From: a virus | Virus record (IMG/VR): IMGVR_UViG_3300030101_002780 | Coordinates: 1 to 31,092 of that record | Length of the DNA: 31,092 bases | Strand: one strand, 5' to 3' | Shown here: piece after piece, positions 29,144 to 31,092 of the stretch | Position numbering within the stretch: position 1 is the stretch's first letter | How the letters are laid out: each line of letters opens with the position of its first letter | Made by a program: the position numbers and the translations under genes | The notes under the pieces: generated by a model | The model's database searches: none | Seen by the model: the letters and a program-made list of their open reading frames with translations, nothing else | What the model was told of the DNA's origin: nothing

Positions 29144-29649
29144 GATTCTATTTCCATAGCTGTTATTGTTGATGTTGTAAATACTGTTGAATTAACACCT
29201 CTCCTATTTAAATAACAAGTCCCACTACCAGCTTCGGATAACCATTGTAATTTATAAGTTGTTGCAGATGTAGTGTTTGGAGAATCAAGAAAATTTGTAC
29301 TTGCATTATACATCACAGAATTTGCAGTTACTCTAAATAAATTAGCTGGGTCTACAATAGCAGTAGAATCTCTTAATAATCGTATTTTATCACTTCTTCC
29401 GTCTGAACTGCTTGATGTACCAATATCAAACATTAAAAATATTTTATTACTAGATGATGCTGGTGTTATCGAAAGTGTCATACCACTAATATCAACATAA
29501 GATGAAGAAGAAGTGCTTGTTGAATCTGTTTTTGTAGTACTCACAACTTGCAAAACTTTTCCAGCACTAACCCCTGTTAAATTCGCACCACTAACTGCTG
29601 GTAGTGTTCCTGTAAGTCCTTGTGTTGCGTTTAATTTTATTAATGGCAT
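29140..29649 (-). CDS. Tail fibre-like protein, 169 aa
   Basis: LNATQGLTGTLPAVSGANLT (residues 6-25) is a typical fibre entry repeat, followed by a beta-rich receptor-binding-like domain (YVDISGMTLSITPASSSNKI ... GTCYLNRRGVNSTVF). Thr/Ser-rich composition. Adjacent to fibre chaperone-like genes and the large fibre (29952-31064). Probably a tail-side fibre or its C-terminal receptor-binding part. Confidence 0.7.
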   Translation of the reverse strand: MPLIKLNATQGLTGTLPAVSGANLTGVSAGKVLQVVSTTKTDSTSTSSSSYVDISGMTLSITPASSSNKIFLMFDIGTSSSSDGRSDKIRLLRDSTAIVDPANLFRVTANSVMYNASTNFLDSPNTTSATTYKLQWLSEAGSGTCYLNRRGVNSTVFTTSTITAMEIES

Positions 29650-29658
29650 AATTTTATC

Positions 29659-29949
29659 CTAACTTGGTTTTGTTGGAAACTCAACTGCTTCAACTTCTTC
29701 AACAGTTGTTAATCCATTTGTTATATCTCTTAAATCTTGTCTGTATTTAGTTTGCTCTGCTGTCATAGTATTATCAGATGCACCCCACCAATCAGTTTCT
29801 TGTAATAGACTATTTCTTTTTTGTCTTAAATCAGCCATTGATCTATCAAAAGCACCATCATTCCATGCTTTTTCTTTAGCTTCTAACTGTGTTAATTCAG
29901 TTCCAGTTATTTCAATTAATTCATTATTAACATATTTAAATCTTGCCAT
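29659..29949 (-). CDS. Tail fibre assembly chaperone-like protein, 96 aa
   Basis: LRQKRNSLLQETDWWGASDN and TKYRQDLRDITNGLTTVEEV carry the LRxxRNxLLxxTDWWxxSD...YRxxLRD pattern of phage tail assembly chaperones (Phage_tail_APC-like) that aid fibre folding. Position directly after the large fibre gene supports this. ATG start with a normal spacing. Confidence 0.75.
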   Translation of the reverse strand: MARFKYVNNELIEITGTELTQLEAKEKAWNDGAFDRSMADLRQKRNSLLQETDWWGASDNTMTAEQTKYRQDLRDITNGLTTVEEVEAVEFPTKPS

Positions 29950-29951
29950 AA

Positions 29952-31064
29952 TTATTCCTGTCCATATAATTTAAAAGTTCCAGCTACTATATTTCCTGAT
30001 GCAACTTCAAAACGAAGTCCTGTACAAGCTGTATCGCTAAAATCTGAACCACCAATTGACCAGTTACTAACGTAATTATTATTTGCGTCAGTATAATGAA
30101 CTTCACCATATAAAAGTCTTTTTTTAGTTCCTCTCATATCAAAAAATTGTAATTGACCATTTGCAGTTTCATTTGACCCATTTCCTATTCCAGACTTATT
30201 TGGTCTATAAAATGATGTTCCTGAATCATAAGAATCAGACATAGTGCCATCGGTTCTTATTTCTGAATAAGCAAATCTATAATCTGAGCCTCCAGCTACA
30301 TGACCTCCAGTACCACTTCCAGTAAAAAATGTAACTCTAATATCTGTACCATCTACTGAAACTCTCATTCCTTGAAAAACAAGTAAATAATTATTATAAG
30401 TATCTGTCATAACATCAGTCATATCAAAAGATGATACCCCACTACTTATAGTTTGTGTTGCTAAAAGAGTATTTCTTCCACCACCAGCATCAGCAAAAGA
30501 TAATTGACCTATTCCTGTAGTACCTGAACCTGATACAGAAGCTACTTTTAAAACTTTATCTGCTGTGACGTTTCCTGTAGGAAAAATTAATTCATAAGAT
30601 TGACCTGAACTATGTGCTGGGCTAGATAATTTTATTCCATGAGAATTTTGAGAACAGTTTAATTGTATAGTTCCATTTTCTGAACTGCCGTCTCCTTTTA
30701 CTGTTAGACCAGCAGAAGATGAATCTGATATTAAATTTAATTTGCCTTTTGTGACGGATGAATCTGCAACTGATGAAGCTACACCTACGTCTAGTACATT
30801 TCCATATACCATAATGAAGTCAATGCTATCTGATGAAGATAAAGTTCCTGATGATGGTAAAAAAGTAATTGTTGAGCCTGATACAGAGTAAGATGTATTT
30901 GGTGCTTGAATTACACCATTTAGTGATACCAGCATATGATTAGCACTCTCAGGGCTAAAATTTACTGAATTATGTTGTAGAGTATAGGAGTTCGTACTAG
31001 ATGTTGAAATATCATCTAGCTTAATAAAGTTTCCAACAGTAGGTGTCTTTCCAATATAAGACAA
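29952..31064 (-). CDS. Tail fibre protein (MSYIG N-terminus)
   Basis: 370 residues from TTG at 31064 with AGGAG seven bases upstream; an ATT codon precedes it and no ATG is in range, so TTG decides the start. MSYIGKTPTVGNFIKLDDIS opens a Ser/Thr/Asn-rich fibre. N-terminal attachment repeats (~20-100) are followed by SADSSVTKGKLNLISDSSS-like joints and a beta-rich C-terminal domain with GGSDYRFAYSEIRTDG, NETANGQLQFFDMRG and SNWSIGGSDFSDTACTG, likely a receptor-binding head. It shares the M(A/S)YIG opening with the partial gene at 1-42. Confidence 0.8.
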   Translation of the reverse strand: MSYIGKTPTVGNFIKLDDISTSSTNSYTLQHNSVNFSPESANHMLVSLNGVIQAPNTSYSVSGSTITFLPSSGTLSSSDSIDFIMVYGNVLDVGVASSVADSSVTKGKLNLISDSSSAGLTVKGDGSSENGTIQLNCSQNSHGIKLSSPAHSSGQSYELIFPTGNVTADKVLKVASVSGSGTTGIGQLSFADAGGGRNTLLATQTISSGVSSFDMTDVMTDTYNNYLLVFQGMRVSVDGTDIRVTFFTGSGTGGHVAGGSDYRFAYSEIRTDGTMSDSYDSGTSFYRPNKSGIGNGSNETANGQLQFFDMRGTKKRLLYGEVHYTDANNNYVSNWSIGGSDFSDTACTGLRFEVASGNIVAGTFKLYGQE

Positions 31065-31092
31065 TGTGAACTCCTATAATTTATTCTTTTGG

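Noticed and set aside
1-31092. tRNA genes, rRNA, CRISPR arrays, insertion sequences, integrase
   Set aside because: Searched by eye on both strands; no cloverleaf-like segment, repeat array, transposase or tyrosine/serine recombinase motif was found. Short tRNA genes could be missed without a covariance model.

Overview
The window looks like a complete or nearly complete genome of a small, AT-rich, tailed marine phage with a long non-contractile tail (siphovirus-like). The evidence is a full head-packaging-tail module (small and large terminase, portal, Mu-F-like head protein, scaffold, major capsid, connector, tail completion, major tail protein, frameshifted tail chaperone, tape measure, tip proteins, J-like protein), a lysis pair, a compact early/replication set, and very short or overlapping gene junctions (many TAATG and ATGA overlaps). 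Very low GC, the MAYIG/MSYIG fibre N-termini and many tiny proteins of types I recall from uncultured marine phages suggest a host among AT-rich marine bacteria, possibly SAR11-like alphaproteobacteria. The host is an inference; nothing in the sequence names it.

Layout. A 313-base control region (21857-22169) separates two divergent transcription units. Rightward (+, 22170-25712): small early proteins, a DUF7694-like protein, a lipoprotein, a second XRE-like regulator, a RecB-like PD-(D/E)XK nuclease, a candidate ssDNA-binding or recombination partner and a coiled-coil protein. Leftward (-): XRE repressor-like protein, two unknowns, Ref/HNH-like nuclease, DUF1376-like replication protein, a tiny HExxH protein, a ParB-methyltransferase fusion, small terminase, a run of small exported, Cys-containing or basic proteins, large terminase, portal, head, tail, tip and fibre genes down to base 1. 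The right end (25739-31064, also -) holds fibre genes, fibre chaperone-like proteins, an M15 endolysin, a cluster of tiny lysine-rich proteins, a metallophosphoesterase, DUF3310 and a holin. It converges on the early + operon at a GC-rich hairpin (25718-25737).

If the ends are joined, the leftward unit runs without a break from about 21.9 kb through base 1 and on from 31092 to 25739. That gives one divergent control region and one convergence point, as expected of a circular or circularly permuted phage genome of about 31.1 kb. I see no integrase, DNA polymerase, tRNA or CRISPR array.

The strongest mechanistic signal is a programmed -1 frameshift (A AAA AAC at 7607-7613) that extends the tail assembly chaperone from 113 to 169 residues, ending exactly at the tape-measure start. 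Other points of interest are the lysine-rich mini-gene cluster, the GC-rich hairpins that stand out in an AT-rich genome (after the capsid gene, in the repressor leader, at the convergence point), and a possible operator palindrome in the control region.
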